A stretch of 64,000 bases of DNA from Roseomonas sp. CECT 9278. GTDB taxonomy: Bacteria; Pseudomonadota; Alphaproteobacteria; Acetobacterales; Acetobacteraceae. Below are positions 58,501 through 64,000 of this stretch, piece after piece. The stretch is taken from NCBI RefSeq assembly GCF_918698155.1, contig NZ_CAKKLX010000028.1, positions 1-64,000 on the forward strand, in the 5' to 3' direction. The position numbers were made by a program, and so were the translations under genes. Numbering within the stretch: position 1 is the stretch's first letter; every line of letters starts with the position of its first letter. Under the pieces are notes generated by a model. That model had not been told where the DNA came from. It saw only the letters and a list, made by a program, of their open reading frames with translations, and made no database searches.

Positions 58501-60475
58501 CGTCGCGACGGGCGGCGCGCTGGTCACCACCGCGCAGGTCACCGCCGGCGGCGACGCCACCTTCACCGCCGGCGGCACGCTGGCCGCCAGCGGGCGGATC
58601 GAGAGCACCGGCGGCGACCTGGCGCTGACCGGCGCCACCGGCCTGACCTCCGACGCGGCGCTGGTCGCGGACGGCGCCGCGACGCTCCGCGCCACCGGCG
58701 GCACGGTGGGGCTGACCGGCAGCCTGACCGCCGGCGGCAATGCGACCGTCGAGGCCGCGACCGGCCTCGCCGCCAACGGCACCTTCGATGCCGGCGGGGC
58801 GCTGCGTTTCGCGACCACGACGGGTGGGCTCGTGCTGGGTGGCACCGTGACGGCCGATGGCACGGCGAGCGTGACCGCGGGCGGCGCCATGACCACCACC
58901 GCGCAGGTCACCGCGGCGGGCGACACGACCTTCACCGCGGGCGGCACGCTGGCCGCCAGCGGGCGCATCCAGAGCACCGGCGGCGACCTGGCCCTGTCGG
59001 GTGCGGGCGGCCTGACCTCCGACGCCACGCTGCTGGCGGGCGGCGCCGCGACCCTGCGCGCCAGCGGCGGCGCGATCGGCCTGACCGGCACCGTGGTCGC
59101 CAATGGCGCCGTCGCGATCGAGGCCGCCGGCGCGCTGTCCAGCACCGGCACTGTGCGCGCCGGCACGACGCTGGGTCTCACCGCCGGCGGCACCATCACG
59201 CTGGCCGGCACGCATGTCGCCGGCACCGCCCTGGCCGCGACCGCGGGTGGCGGGATCGGCGCGACCGGGCTGGTGCAGGCCGGCACCACGGCCACCCTCA
59301 CCGCCTTGGGCGGCGACCTGGTGCATGGCGGCGCGATCTCGGCGGGCGGCGATGTTCGCCTGGCGGCCGGCGCCGCGCTGGCCAATACCGGCGGCATCTC
59401 GGCGGGCGGTGCCCTCGCCCTGGCCGCCGGGGGGGCGCTGAGCCAGACCGGCACGGTCGGGGCGGGTGGCGCCGCGGTGCTGACCGCCGGCGGCAGCGTG
59501 CTGCTGTCCGGCCAGACCACCGCCGCGACGGACCTCGACATCTCCGCCGGCGGCACGGCCACGCTGACCGGCGGCAAGATCACCGCGGGCAACGCGGTGC
59601 GCCTGACCGCCGGCCAGGGCGTGACGGTGCAGTCCTTCCAGATCGACCCGTCGACCATCCTGCTGCAGACCGGCGGGACGATGGCGCTGACCGACAGCAC
59701 GCTGGTCTCGCGCGACAGCATCCGCCTGGCGGCCGGCGCCATCACGCTGCGCCGGACCAACTTCAACACCGGCACGCTGGATGTCGATTCCACCGGGAAC
59801 CTGCTGCTCGATGGCGGGCAGTACACGATCGGGCGGGCGGTCGCCTTCAGCGCGCCGGCGGGCATCCAGACCACGGGGCGGATCTTCGTCTCGCCGCGCG
59901 GCACCGACCTGCCGGCGGTGATCTTCGATACGCGCGCGGGGTCCACCACCCCCGATCCGCTGACCGTCGTGGAACCGGACATCCCCGGCCTGCCCAGCCG
60001 CCAGCAGCCGACCCAGGTGCGCGTGCCGGGCACCGAGGCGCCGGGCGATTTCGGCGCCGCCAGCGGCGCGCCGGCGGGCACCATGGTGCTCAACATCGAT
60101 GCCGGGCGCAGCGCGATCTTCCTGCTGCTGGATGGCGGCACCGCGACCGGCGAGATCGCCTCGGCCGGGCGCCTCGCGATCCATGGCACCGGCGGGTCGG
60201 CCGAACTGACCGGGCGGCTGACCGATGTGTCGGGCACGCCGGTGGATGGCGCGGCCGCGGCGCGCTTCGCCGACAGCACGCGGCCGGCGGCCTCGGGCGC
60301 GCTCACGCGCTACCGGCTGAATGGCTGCGTGGTCTCCTCGGTGAACTGCATCGTGCCGAGCCAGATCATCACCATCCCGCAGGCGCCGCCGCAGCAGGTC
60401 GACCTGCGCCTGGGCAACAACCGCATCACCGACCCCGAGGTCCAGGTGCCCAACGTCGGCGACGAGGATTACTGA
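46592..60475 (+). CDS. Giant TpsA: filamentous haemagglutinin-like exoprotein
   Basis: 4627 aa. An extended basic lead (about 1-40) precedes a hydrophobic signal (WLLATTALLPIAAGPVMA) as in long TpsA signals. The TPS secretion domain spans about 60-350 (ITQGTDRAAINWQQFNVG, VAIVNQSGMVFAGGAQVNVG). The rest is a Gly/Ala/Thr-rich beta-helix of hundreds of short turns with two tandem-repeat families (95-aa and about 123-aa units). The C-terminal end carries a Cys pair, Cys4579 and Cys4586, in NGCVVSSVNCIVP, and an acidic finish. TpsB probably threads it to the cell surface as a long fibre for adhesion or aggregation. There is no recognisable toxin tip. Confidence 0.93.
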   Translation: MSGAAQRGPRRAARKTIPAAARAPRPAPAQPPRKLAVRRDWLLATTALLPIAAGPVMAQPAPTTGPTGGQVVAGQAGIATTPGRTTITQGTDRAAINWQQFNVGSQHTVQFVQPSQGSWTLNRVVGPDPSVIAGRVQANGGVAIVNQSGMVFAGGAQVNVGSLIASAAGITNENFMAGRMAFDQAARPGARVENRGSITVADRGLAALVGPGVSNSGVIRARLGRVALGAAETFVLDLAGDGLIGIDVTQAVRTAPAGGDALVTNSGVIEAAGGSVLITAHAASGLVEDLVRQTGRIEAPTLGTRTGEVAIRAEGGSLRVDGRVAATGGAGERGGRIALQATGTVTAGATARIDASGGAGGGQVLVGTTGRGRNQTMARQTIVERGAEIRADATGAGDGGMLVLNSLERTEMRGALSARGGATGGHGGFVELSGQTVIEAAGTVDVRAPAGSNGELLLDPQNIIVSNTALPAEPAGLPGGDSITVEITTATGSVTANTPENDEWTRVSTAAITGFAGTVTLDAARDIIVDSAIDKTNGGLSLLAGRNVTLGAAISVSGDFVASAGTGTIAVNAAVAAGTGQTITLRADTVSFGGAGTLAAPSGVVEIGPQTAGRNLRVGSNVANTLVLAAANLGAATITAGTLRLGETTITGLGTVTAGDVTVATGAGFSRPAGAGLEIIAGGNLTVDGGLIANAMRLAAGTGTLDIGANLRASALTLSAGTAIDQTAGNIQARAGAGTALPITAVAAGGAVSLDNGGNGNFVLGASSATAGFTVAADTIATTGAISGAAVSLTADTGALTIGADLRATGLTLAGATGIDQSGGTIQHRTDAATQLVLTANAAGGDISLAQDGNGTLALGASAASGTFTVAADTLATTGAVSGTTVTLTADTGALTIGADIRATDLALAGATGIDQTGGNIRHSSGATTQLTLTATAAGGDIDLARPGNGSLALGASTAGGTFTVAADTLRTTGAIAGTTVSLTADTGALTIDGDIRATSLALTGEAGITQSGGTIAHVTSGTELELTANAPNGAIVLDRAGNGVFALGASAADAGLTVAAETLRVTATVSGTDVSLTARAGALELEGDIRATGLTLAAATGISQAAGTTIRHAAGATTVLDLAASVSGTGDVVLTQGNGALNVLSGGATDGVFSVTSAEGLALAAGEVLSVAGAVTLTVQGADNALTLDGAIHAQSVALAAAGDITQGVDGVLAFRNATTGAADLATALALSVAVAGSNDGISLVGDNGRLRVTSATTTDGDIAIRGRHLEIAGAVTATGGGATLTAFNDAGTGTLAMGATAAITAQTLALNAARAITQDGAATITLDGGAGRLTVRGGAAGNSRAGSISLAGINDIGEIDIRATATPAGAFTGVIDVTVAGPVSVVQANGATVTLTAGELTVAAGQSGVVATGDVRLVADTLAIGAGVTAGTGGTLTLRTDTLGVGAGGSLSVAGGTLEVGPRTAGRAVAIDSTANPASLQIAAAALAGATADTIRIGSTTIAADTVTAGSVTVAEALSLGSGVAFEATATGTIAVNAALGAGSVRLDAGTAITLGAVDVTASGTGGGIALRAGTSITQAVGGALVAAGGTRDLVAHAAAGGITLAGEGSFRLADGGTPAGAAGPRSLYAAGSISLTTDGALTVATAAEAAAPGATLTLQGASVLIEAPLITPGDTGTVALTATGAGQTISQTAAGTITANLLTATADGAILLDQAPNAVASLGAIAFETAFGYRSASAVTVGTAIGPAGGGNADITLVADAGTLTLDAPISAGTGTVTLEATTGSIDQAATGAGITAGRLEVTAGINATLAPTGGNAVDVLGTSTVGGTLSLRTAGALALDGTISQSAPGGTLQVAAGGALTLNAGATLGFDAITLGTPGAMTLRGTVGVTGGAATSTVRLGAGGAITQEAGGIVAATLGVYSGGDVDLTAGANDVRAIAASATGTFALTTAGALSTGSLTGLPDGMGGTVDASGVIAGSVFLTADALTVLPSAVAPLGQGIWATAADGVVQLRADQITIGGRILAGDPGGSPTLNGTIDIAPRTTARAVQVGDGIVLDALGLSNAELQFLTARNLVIGLDAPGAGALTVTGPATVLNGVLDVTLNGGSIALDSVFTIPTPFEFPATGALLTLRATSGDIVQGVAGGVTADRLVAIADAGSVLMGSPGVLNSVGQVSGGVAAGEDFTFRNAGAFVVAAPGIAATGADVDLSAASGGITQTTGARIAADRLRVAAPGDVVLDGGASLVVGDLNAVGTLAPSSGANLTLRNAGALTVEGATATTGTITLEAAGLTLAGDITANQPGGHVVLRTGAAFDAPGAGSIDQTDGIIRAQGLSASAGGDVMLGGANEVQRLLAGLSLGGGAAANSVVTSPGGTFLMANSLADLQVGARVNAGTGGVIGILADGLSVAPGLFGTVFLAPGGVVQFAPFTAGGTIGLGGAGGFGDTTTISAAAIERVQTGRLIIGALEPTDQVSSGTITLRGAVDLTGAGAPQALELRSGGDIIADGFTLSVPQISAVASGSIRLGTAGSRIGSVVAGAWDGVSGIRAGGPVVSVTSAGIDAGTGLFTVAAPISLVGAGIGGTITLQAPDFALLPGATIDTGAGAPGRIEILSPGTLSLGGTVADAGTARLTSTELALLDANGGSILAAAPDIRLRGAWTIAPGTATRLELALTPGGIGAIRQIAGGLSVGTLTVSALQGEGVVQIGQAGNSLPVVGVEALGNINVATEGALEIRRTASSGGSVTFSGTDITLSTTGLTAGQVTIDNAGRAVNLTATAGDITGTAAQAAVRAGTLNATATAGEVRLTGDNAVGTLAAQARDGVAFRGTGATTVGAVGAGGAGTEVAGTIDIAAPSLTLNDVLGSGTVMLDATTGNLLQNAGARLSAATLAANAAGTLRLAGANGDGTARNTIQDLTQLTAGGDITLRNALALTLDLPISVGTDRVLTLEANGLTLANNLSAAGPNGQIILRTGSFNGGTASGGNITQTGGTISAAALAALAGGTVTLDRAGNAIGALGGGRDATGTALGLGLRAGTNATVHSDGFGGSAALRVTGALQVDAGGTLRLRADDLAIGAELRAPGGVITLLPITTGIGYVLGGASGNTTAGRITLDSTELGFLPSGTAAAELRLGALGVTGSIDIAGTVDLVNGAAPRVGRLTLAGDGALTQAAGTLLDVATLSALFPNGAVLLDPGTADNRIQALAGVTAGGNVEIRGGAGMMELRDGGAGSAISAPTGATIVLRADDLDIQAAILATAGTIYILPETLGRTVTLGGPNAAAGTLALGTAELALIRGAGDPPVSRLVIGADGVAGDTGTVRAAGDITVAGDVLLRGAGIDRVATLELVAGTPGTAGGSVRQTGGSVDVATITGTAQGDFQLGRAANAFDTATGITAGTLPATGATGRVDLATAGVLDAGTISAPVSVRVAAGGDLFAAGITAPVVTIEGGSVTLLGLVQGSTSVTIDSDGAVSQRPGALIVTGLFTLNGSSVSLPEDNQILELNGLVATGPVLALNTVLPVLVSGAVSAVGSLSLTTDLGLTVANTGSITVTGGPGSVSLAAGGAIDYAGILGASGAANLMAGGALGFSGTATIGTFAGFEARGAMTLGGTISAGGTMVATAGGALTLGGTITAGGDFTGTAGGDLGSTARLTATGDVTLSADAVLTAGGRIETLGGDLALTGATGLAANGTFIAGGSARLTATTGPLTLAGSLTAGVSLDLTGGGSVGTTAQVTTLGDANFTAAGALTAGGRIESTGGAVLMTATGALSSTGTLVADGNATLRSTAGALTLAGSLTAGGDATITGRTGLSATGSIDATGNALLSATAPAAALTLGGTLVAGGTATVTAGGAIGTTAQVTAAGDIGVTAGGTLTAGGRIESTGGALSMLGAALSVNATLVADGAATLRATSGTVGLAGILAAGGNAVVEAATGLAADGTFGAGGTLRFTTTAGPLTLAGTVAAGGTATVATGGALVTTAQVTAGGDATFTAGGTLAASGRIESTGGDLALTGATGLTSDAALVADGAATLRATGGTVGLTGSLTAGGNATVEAATGLAANGTFDAGGALRFATTTGGLVLGGTVTADGTASVTAGGAMTTTAQVTAAGDTTFTAGGTLAASGRIQSTGGDLALSGAGGLTSDATLLAGGAATLRASGGAIGLTGTVVANGAVAIEAAGALSSTGTVRAGTTLGLTAGGTITLAGTHVAGTALAATAGGGIGATGLVQAGTTATLTALGGDLVHGGAISAGGDVRLAAGAALANTGGISAGGALALAAGGALSQTGTVGAGGAAVLTAGGSVLLSGQTTAATDLDISAGGTATLTGGKITAGNAVRLTAGQGVTVQSFQIDPSTILLQTGGTMALTDSTLVSRDSIRLAAGAITLRRTNFNTGTLDVDSTGNLLLDGGQYTIGRAVAFSAPAGIQTTGRIFVSPRGTDLPAVIFDTRAGSTTPDPLTVVEPDIPGLPSRQQPTQVRVPGTEAPGDFGAASGAPAGTMVLNIDAGRSAIFLLLDGGTATGEIASAGRLAIHGTGGSAELTGRLTDVSGTPVDGAAAARFADSTRPAASGALTRYRLNGCVVSSVNCIVPSQIITIPQAPPQQVDLRLGNNRITDPEVQVPNVGDEDY
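48720..50000 (+). repeat. Tandem 285-base (95-aa) repeats in tpsA
   Basis: About four and a half units. The anchor phrase (F/T/S)xLGAS occurs at DNA positions near 48881, 49166, 49451 and 49733, giving spacings of 285, 285 and 282 bases. Each unit reads FTVAADTxxTTGAxxGxxVxLTADTGALTI, then RATxLxLxGxxGIxQSGGxIxH, then a hydrophobic strand and NGxLALGAS. Units are similar at DNA level, so recombination could change the copy number. Confidence 0.85.
57540..59110 (+). repeat. Tandem repeats of about 370 bases (122-125 aa) in tpsA
   Basis: The phrase GCGCAGGTCACC, encoding AQVT, recurs at 57791, 58166, 58532 and 58901, spacings 375, 366 and 369 bases; a shorter diverged unit precedes at 57545. 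A unit reads TTAQVTAxGDxxxTAGGTLxAxGRIESTGG, then a strand pair, LVADGAATLRAT, then EAATGLAAxGTF. The later part of the protein (to about 59500) decays into shorter related turns. Confidence 0.85.
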
Positions 60476-60479
60476 ACCC

Positions 60480-63476
60480 GTGCGCGCCCCGATCCTGCTC
60501 GGCCTGGCCTTCCTCGCGGCCGCCTGCACCGAGCCGCAGCCCGATTCCTACGTGACGCGCACCGGCGGCGCGGTGGCGGGCGAACCCGCCGGCACCGATG
60601 CACGCAACGAGGCCTGCCAGGTGCAGCCCGGGCGCTCGGTGCCCGCCGACCGGCCGGTGCTGCGCGCGCGCGAGGCGTATTGCGGCGGCTGGACCCAGCC
60701 TGCCGCGCGCGTGCTGGAGCTCTCCGGCAGCGCCACCGAGGCCGATCTCGACGCCATCGCCGCCTCGGGCCTGTGGCGGTCGTGGCTCGACCAGCGGGTG
60801 ACCTGCGCGGCACCCACGCGCACCACCATCGCCGGCGGTGGGTCGGCGCGGCTGCTGGCCTGCACCCGGCGTACCGGCGGCTGGCCGCATGTGGCGATCG
60901 TCACCGCCGGCCCGTCCGGCCCGGTGGTGGCCGATGGCGTCGCGACATCGCTGCCGGTGATCGAACGCCTGGCGACCGGGCGGTCCGGCGGCGGCGGCAC
61001 GGCGGCGGGCGGCGGCGGGCGTTCGGCGGCGCTGGAACTGGCGGTGGCGCGGCTGTCGGCCGATGCCTTCGGCGCCTCGGATGTCGGGCGGTACGAACAG
61101 CTCATGGCGCTCGGGCGCGACCTCAACCAGACCGAGAACTTCGCCGCGGCCGAGGATGCCTACCGCGCCGCGCTCGCGGTGCAGGAACGCGTGATGGGGC
61201 GCGACAACCCCAATTCCTCGACCGCGATGCTGCACCTCGCGATCAACCTGTCGAACCAGCGCCGGCTGGCCGAGGCGCAGGTGCTGCTCGATCGCGCCGC
61301 AAGCCTCGCGCCGCGCGCGGCCGACCCCGCGACACGCGCGCGCGTGCTGCACTATCGCGGCCTGCATGCGCTCAATGGCGGCGACGCCAATGCCGCCATC
61401 ACGCTGCTGCAGCAGGCCGAGGGCGCCTACGTGGCGCTGACGCCGAACCTCACGGCGCGCGAGGGCGACGGGTCTGACCTGCTGGCCGACCCGCTGGTGC
61501 AGTCGGCCGTGCTGGGCCTGGCGGAAGCCAAGCGCAACCGCGCGGTGGCGCTGTCGCGCGCCGGGCGGGGTGCGGAATCCAGCGCGCTGATCGCCGAATC
61601 GCGCGCCGTGCTGCGCCGCGCCGGGCTCGAGCCCAACATGATGGTTGGCCGCGCCCTGCGCACCGAAGCGGGCACCGATATCCGCATGGGCCGCACCGAG
61701 GGCGCCGCGCAGCTGATGGAGCGCGCCGCCAGCCGCTTCGCGATCGCTGCGCCGGGCGAGCGGCCTGAGGCGGTGACGCTGTTCCTCGCCGGCCAGCAAC
61801 GCCTGCGCGGCGGCCGCCGGCCCGAGGCGCTGACCGCCTTCCGCGCCGGCGCCGCCATCCTGCGCGCCCGCCAGATCGGCCTGCCGGTCGGGCTGGTGGT
61901 GCCCTACCTCGATGCGCTGGACCAGGAGGCCACGGCCAATCCGGGGCTGGCCGGCGCGCTGCGCGCGGAGATGTTCGGCGCCGCCCAGCTGGCGCAGCGG
62001 TCCAGCACGGCGCGCTTCGTGCAGCAGGCCTCGGCGCGCCTGGGTGTTTCCGAAGGCAACCAGGCCGTGCAGGGCGCGGTGCGCGGCCTGCAGGATGTCG
62101 ATCGCGAACTGCGCGAGCTGTTCGCGGAGCGCGACGCCGCCGGCCCGTCCAATACCGCGCTCGATGCCCGCATCGCGGCGGCCCAGGCGCGCCGCGCGGA
62201 AGCCGAGAGCCAGGTCGCCTCGGCCGCGCCGGGCTATCGGCAGCTGCTGCTGGCGGCCGTCGATGCCGACAGCGTGGCGCGCTCGCTCGCGCCGGATGAG
62301 GCGCTGCTGACCATGCTGCTCGGCCCGCGCGAGGGCTTCGTGATGGTGGTGCGCGGCGGCCGCGTCGATGCGCGCCGCGTGCCGGTCGGCGAGGAAGCCG
62401 TGGCGGCGCTGGTCACCCGCGTGCGGCGGTCGAGCGAGATCGGCGCCGGCGGCGTGCCGCGCTTCGACGCCGCGGCGGCGCATGAGCTGCACCGGCTGCT
62501 GGTGACGCCGCTCGACTCCGCGCTGCGCGGCACCTCGACCCTGGTGGTGGCGCCGGACGGCCCGCTGCTGGCGCTGCCCTTCGGCCTGCTGCTGGGCCAG
62601 CCCGTGCAGGGCGACCCGACCGGCGCGGCGGATTGGCTGATCCGCCGCCACGCCATCGTGCACGTGCCCTCCCCGCAGACGCTGGTGACGTTGCGTGCGG
62701 CGGGCACGGGGTCGGCCGCGCCGCTGCCCTATATCGGCTTCGGGGATTTCGTGCCGCCGTCGGGCGCGCAATTCGCGCGATCCTTCCCGGCCAATCGCTG
62801 CGGCACCGATGCGCGGCTCGCGACCGGTCTGGGGCGGCTGCCGGGCACGCGGGCGGAGGTGCTGGCCTCCCGCGCGCTGCTGGGCGCGGCGCCGGACCGC
62901 GCGATCCTGGGGGCGGAGTTCACCCTGGCCAACATGCGACGCCAGCGGCTCGACCAGTATCGCGTGGTGCACCTGGCGACCCATGCGCTGCTGCCGGGCG
63001 AATTGTCCTGCCTGACCGAGCCTTCGATCGTCGCCTCCCCGCCCGGCGGGGCGCCGTCGGCCGATCCCGCCTTCCTGAAGGCGAGCGAAGTGCTCGACAT
63101 CAAGATGGACGCCGACCTGGTCATCCTGTCCGCCTGCAACACCGGCGGGCCGGGCGGCGAGGGCGGCGGCGAGGCGCTGTCGGGCCTGGCGCGCGCCTTC
63201 TTCTATGCCGGCGCGCGCGGGCTGATGGTGACCCACTGGGCGGTGGACGATGCCGCGGCGGCGCTGACCGTGGCCGACACGCTGCGCCGCCAGCAGGGCG
63301 GTGCCAGCTCGGCGGCCGCGCTGCGCGGCGCGCAGGTGCTGATCCTCGACGAGGCCGGCCGCAACCTGCCGGCCGCCTTCGCGCATCCCTACTACTGGGC
63401 GCCCTTCGTGCTGATCGGGGACGGGCGCCGGGCCGGCGCGGCCAGCGCGGCGGCCCCTGCCCCCGCCCGGCTGTGA
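60480..63476 (+). CDS. CHAT-domain protease with TPR repeats, lipoprotein
   Basis: 998 aa, GTG start four bases after the tpsA stop. The N-terminus is a lipoprotein signal with lipobox LAAAC (Cys16), so the protein should be membrane-anchored outside the cytoplasm. TPR-like helices cover about 205-420 (ENFAAAEDAYRAALAVQE, RRLAEAQVLLDRA, GDANAAITLLQQA). The CHAT caspase-like domain is C-terminal (about 680-985) with the dyad His835 in HLATHALL and Cys886 in LSACNTGG, plus MVTHWAVDD. CHAT proteins include separase-like and TPR-linked proteases; an extracytoplasmic one encoded with a TpsA suggests processing or control of the fibre, which is inference. Confidence 0.88.
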   Translation: MRAPILLGLAFLAAACTEPQPDSYVTRTGGAVAGEPAGTDARNEACQVQPGRSVPADRPVLRAREAYCGGWTQPAARVLELSGSATEADLDAIAASGLWRSWLDQRVTCAAPTRTTIAGGGSARLLACTRRTGGWPHVAIVTAGPSGPVVADGVATSLPVIERLATGRSGGGGTAAGGGGRSAALELAVARLSADAFGASDVGRYEQLMALGRDLNQTENFAAAEDAYRAALAVQERVMGRDNPNSSTAMLHLAINLSNQRRLAEAQVLLDRAASLAPRAADPATRARVLHYRGLHALNGGDANAAITLLQQAEGAYVALTPNLTAREGDGSDLLADPLVQSAVLGLAEAKRNRAVALSRAGRGAESSALIAESRAVLRRAGLEPNMMVGRALRTEAGTDIRMGRTEGAAQLMERAASRFAIAAPGERPEAVTLFLAGQQRLRGGRRPEALTAFRAGAAILRARQIGLPVGLVVPYLDALDQEATANPGLAGALRAEMFGAAQLAQRSSTARFVQQASARLGVSEGNQAVQGAVRGLQDVDRELRELFAERDAAGPSNTALDARIAAAQARRAEAESQVASAAPGYRQLLLAAVDADSVARSLAPDEALLTMLLGPREGFVMVVRGGRVDARRVPVGEEAVAALVTRVRRSSEIGAGGVPRFDAAAAHELHRLLVTPLDSALRGTSTLVVAPDGPLLALPFGLLLGQPVQGDPTGAADWLIRRHAIVHVPSPQTLVTLRAAGTGSAAPLPYIGFGDFVPPSGAQFARSFPANRCGTDARLATGLGRLPGTRAEVLASRALLGAAPDRAILGAEFTLANMRRQRLDQYRVVHLATHALLPGELSCLTEPSIVASPPGGAPSADPAFLKASEVLDIKMDADLVILSACNTGGPGGEGGGEALSGLARAFFYAGARGLMVTHWAVDDAAAALTVADTLRRQQGGASSAAALRGAQVLILDEAGRNLPAAFAHPYYWAPFVLIGDGRRAGAASAAAPAPARL

Positions 63477-63584
63477 TGCGGACGGCGCGTGCCGAGGCCG
63501 CGGATGCGGCACACCGGCACGGCGAAGCCGCAGCCATCCGCGGGAATCCGCTCGGCGCGTGAGGATCCGCACTGTCGATGCCGC

Positions 63585-63603
63585 CGGTCGAAGCATTCGA
63601 CCG
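63585..63603. terminator. Hairpin after the CHAT gene
   Basis: CGGTCGAA and TTCGACCG form a perfect 8-bp stem with a three-base loop in the 216-base gap before the kinase gene. There is no T-run, so the kinase may be read through from the upstream genes. No other feature was seen in this gap. Confidence 0.35.
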
Positions 63604-63692
63604 CCGGCGTGATACGCGGGGACGACATCCTGGCGCCAAGCCTGTAGCATCCCCACGTCACGACTGCCGGACGCCGGAGACCGCCAGGGCCC

Positions 63693-64000
63693 ATGCTGCC
63701 AGCCGAACTGAACAACAAGTACGAGGTGCGGGGCACGCTCGGCGCCGGCGCCATGGGCACGGTCTACGACGCGATCGACCGCATCATCGAACGCCGCGTG
63801 GCCATCAAGGTGGTCAAGCGCCCCGCCGAGAACGACGCCGAGGCGGTCGAGGCGCATGCCCGTTTCCGCCGCGAGGCGCAGGCCGCCGGCCGGCTGTCGC
63901 ACCCCAACATCGTCGGCGTCTACGACTATGGCGAGAACGCCCACGACGCCTGGATCGTGATGGAGCTGGTCGAGGGCAAAAGCCTCAAGGACCGGCTCGA
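63693..64000 (+). CDS. Hanks-type serine/threonine protein kinase (5' part only)
   Basis: The first 102 codons are visible, and the gene runs off the window. The kinase N-lobe is clear: glycine loop GTLGAGAMGTVYD (14-26), the ATP-binding Lys39 in RVAIKVVKR, the alpha-C Glu in FRREAQAAGRL, HPNIVGVYDYG, and the hinge WIVMELVEGKSL. It is a Pkn/Stk-type bacterial kinase. The catalytic loop and any membrane or sensory part lie outside. Same direction as the TpsBA-CHAT genes, 216 bases after them, so it may control that system. Confidence 0.9.
   Translation, partial: MLPAELNNKYEVRGTLGAGAMGTVYDAIDRIIERRVAIKVVKRPAENDAEAVEAHARFRREAQAAGRLSHPNIVGVYDYGENAHDAWIVMELVEGKSLKDRL

Noticed and set aside
46595..60529. 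Uninterrupted minus-strand reading frame of 4644 codons opposite tpsA
   Set aside because: The sense strand has the signal peptide, TPS domain and periodic beta-helix repeats. In such GC-rich repeats with G/C third bases the antisense frame rarely meets stops. The antisense product is Arg/Gly/Ala/Asp-rich with no domain. Its length is striking but is explained by codon bias.

Overview
The window is very GC-rich, densely coded DNA that looks like the chromosome of an alphaproteobacterium, most likely of the Acetobacteraceae (Roseomonas-like). This is inferred from three things. The alphaproteobacterial order rpsB-tsf / pyrH-frr-uppS-cdsA-dxr-rseP-bamA-ompH is present. There is an orphan Bug/TctC-type binding protein, and there is an RTX protein ending in a Hint domain. 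No sequence search was run.

Region 1 (1-10711, minus strand) is a housekeeping block. rpsB-tsf (S2 and EF-Ts) ends at a clear rho-independent terminator (8838-8869). It is followed by pyrH, frr, uppS, cdsA, dxr, rseP, bamA and the 5' part of an ompH/skp gene, covering UMP kinase, ribosome recycling, lipid carrier, CDP-diacylglycerol, isoprenoid and outer-membrane assembly functions. A 746-base gap between rseP and bamA carries a small gene on the opposite strand.

Region 2 (10893-22640) is mixed metabolism. It holds a Bug-family binding protein, a Tat-exported PhoD-type phosphatase, an aspartate dehydrogenase-like protein, a DEAD-box helicase with a DbpA-like tail, a short-chain dehydrogenase whose catalytic triad is replaced, tRNA-His(GTG), an MFS carrier, an Asp/Glu racemase-fold protein, and a lemA-M48 metalloprotease pair.

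Region 3 (22763-30285) has three translationally linked Tad-type pseudopilin genes (two TadE-like, one TadG-like with a vWA domain) behind a recognisable promoter. Then come an OmpR/EnvZ-like two-component pair, an AlkA-like DNA glycosylase and a PLP aminotransferase.

Region 4 (30386-43815) starts with a 1419-aa RTX-Hint protein. It continues with a minus-strand run (DapA-family lyase, amino-acid ABC binding protein and permease, cytochrome P450, hydantoinase/dihydropyrimidinase). Divergent from this run is a 964-aa protein that fuses the three subunits of a hydroxyproline/opine-type dehydrogenase. Together they look like an uptake and oxidation module for a cyclic imino acid, opine or related compound.

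Region 5 (44141-64000) is a large two-partner secretion locus. It has an OmpA-family protein, a TpsB/FhaC transporter, a 4627-aa filamentous-haemagglutinin-like TpsA with two families of tandem repeats and a C-terminal Cys pair, a TPR-CHAT protease lipoprotein starting 4 bases after tpsA, and the start of a Hanks-type Ser/Thr kinase. It is the best candidate here for an under-described system: a giant exported fibre encoded with a surface or periplasmic CHAT peptidase and perhaps a kinase.
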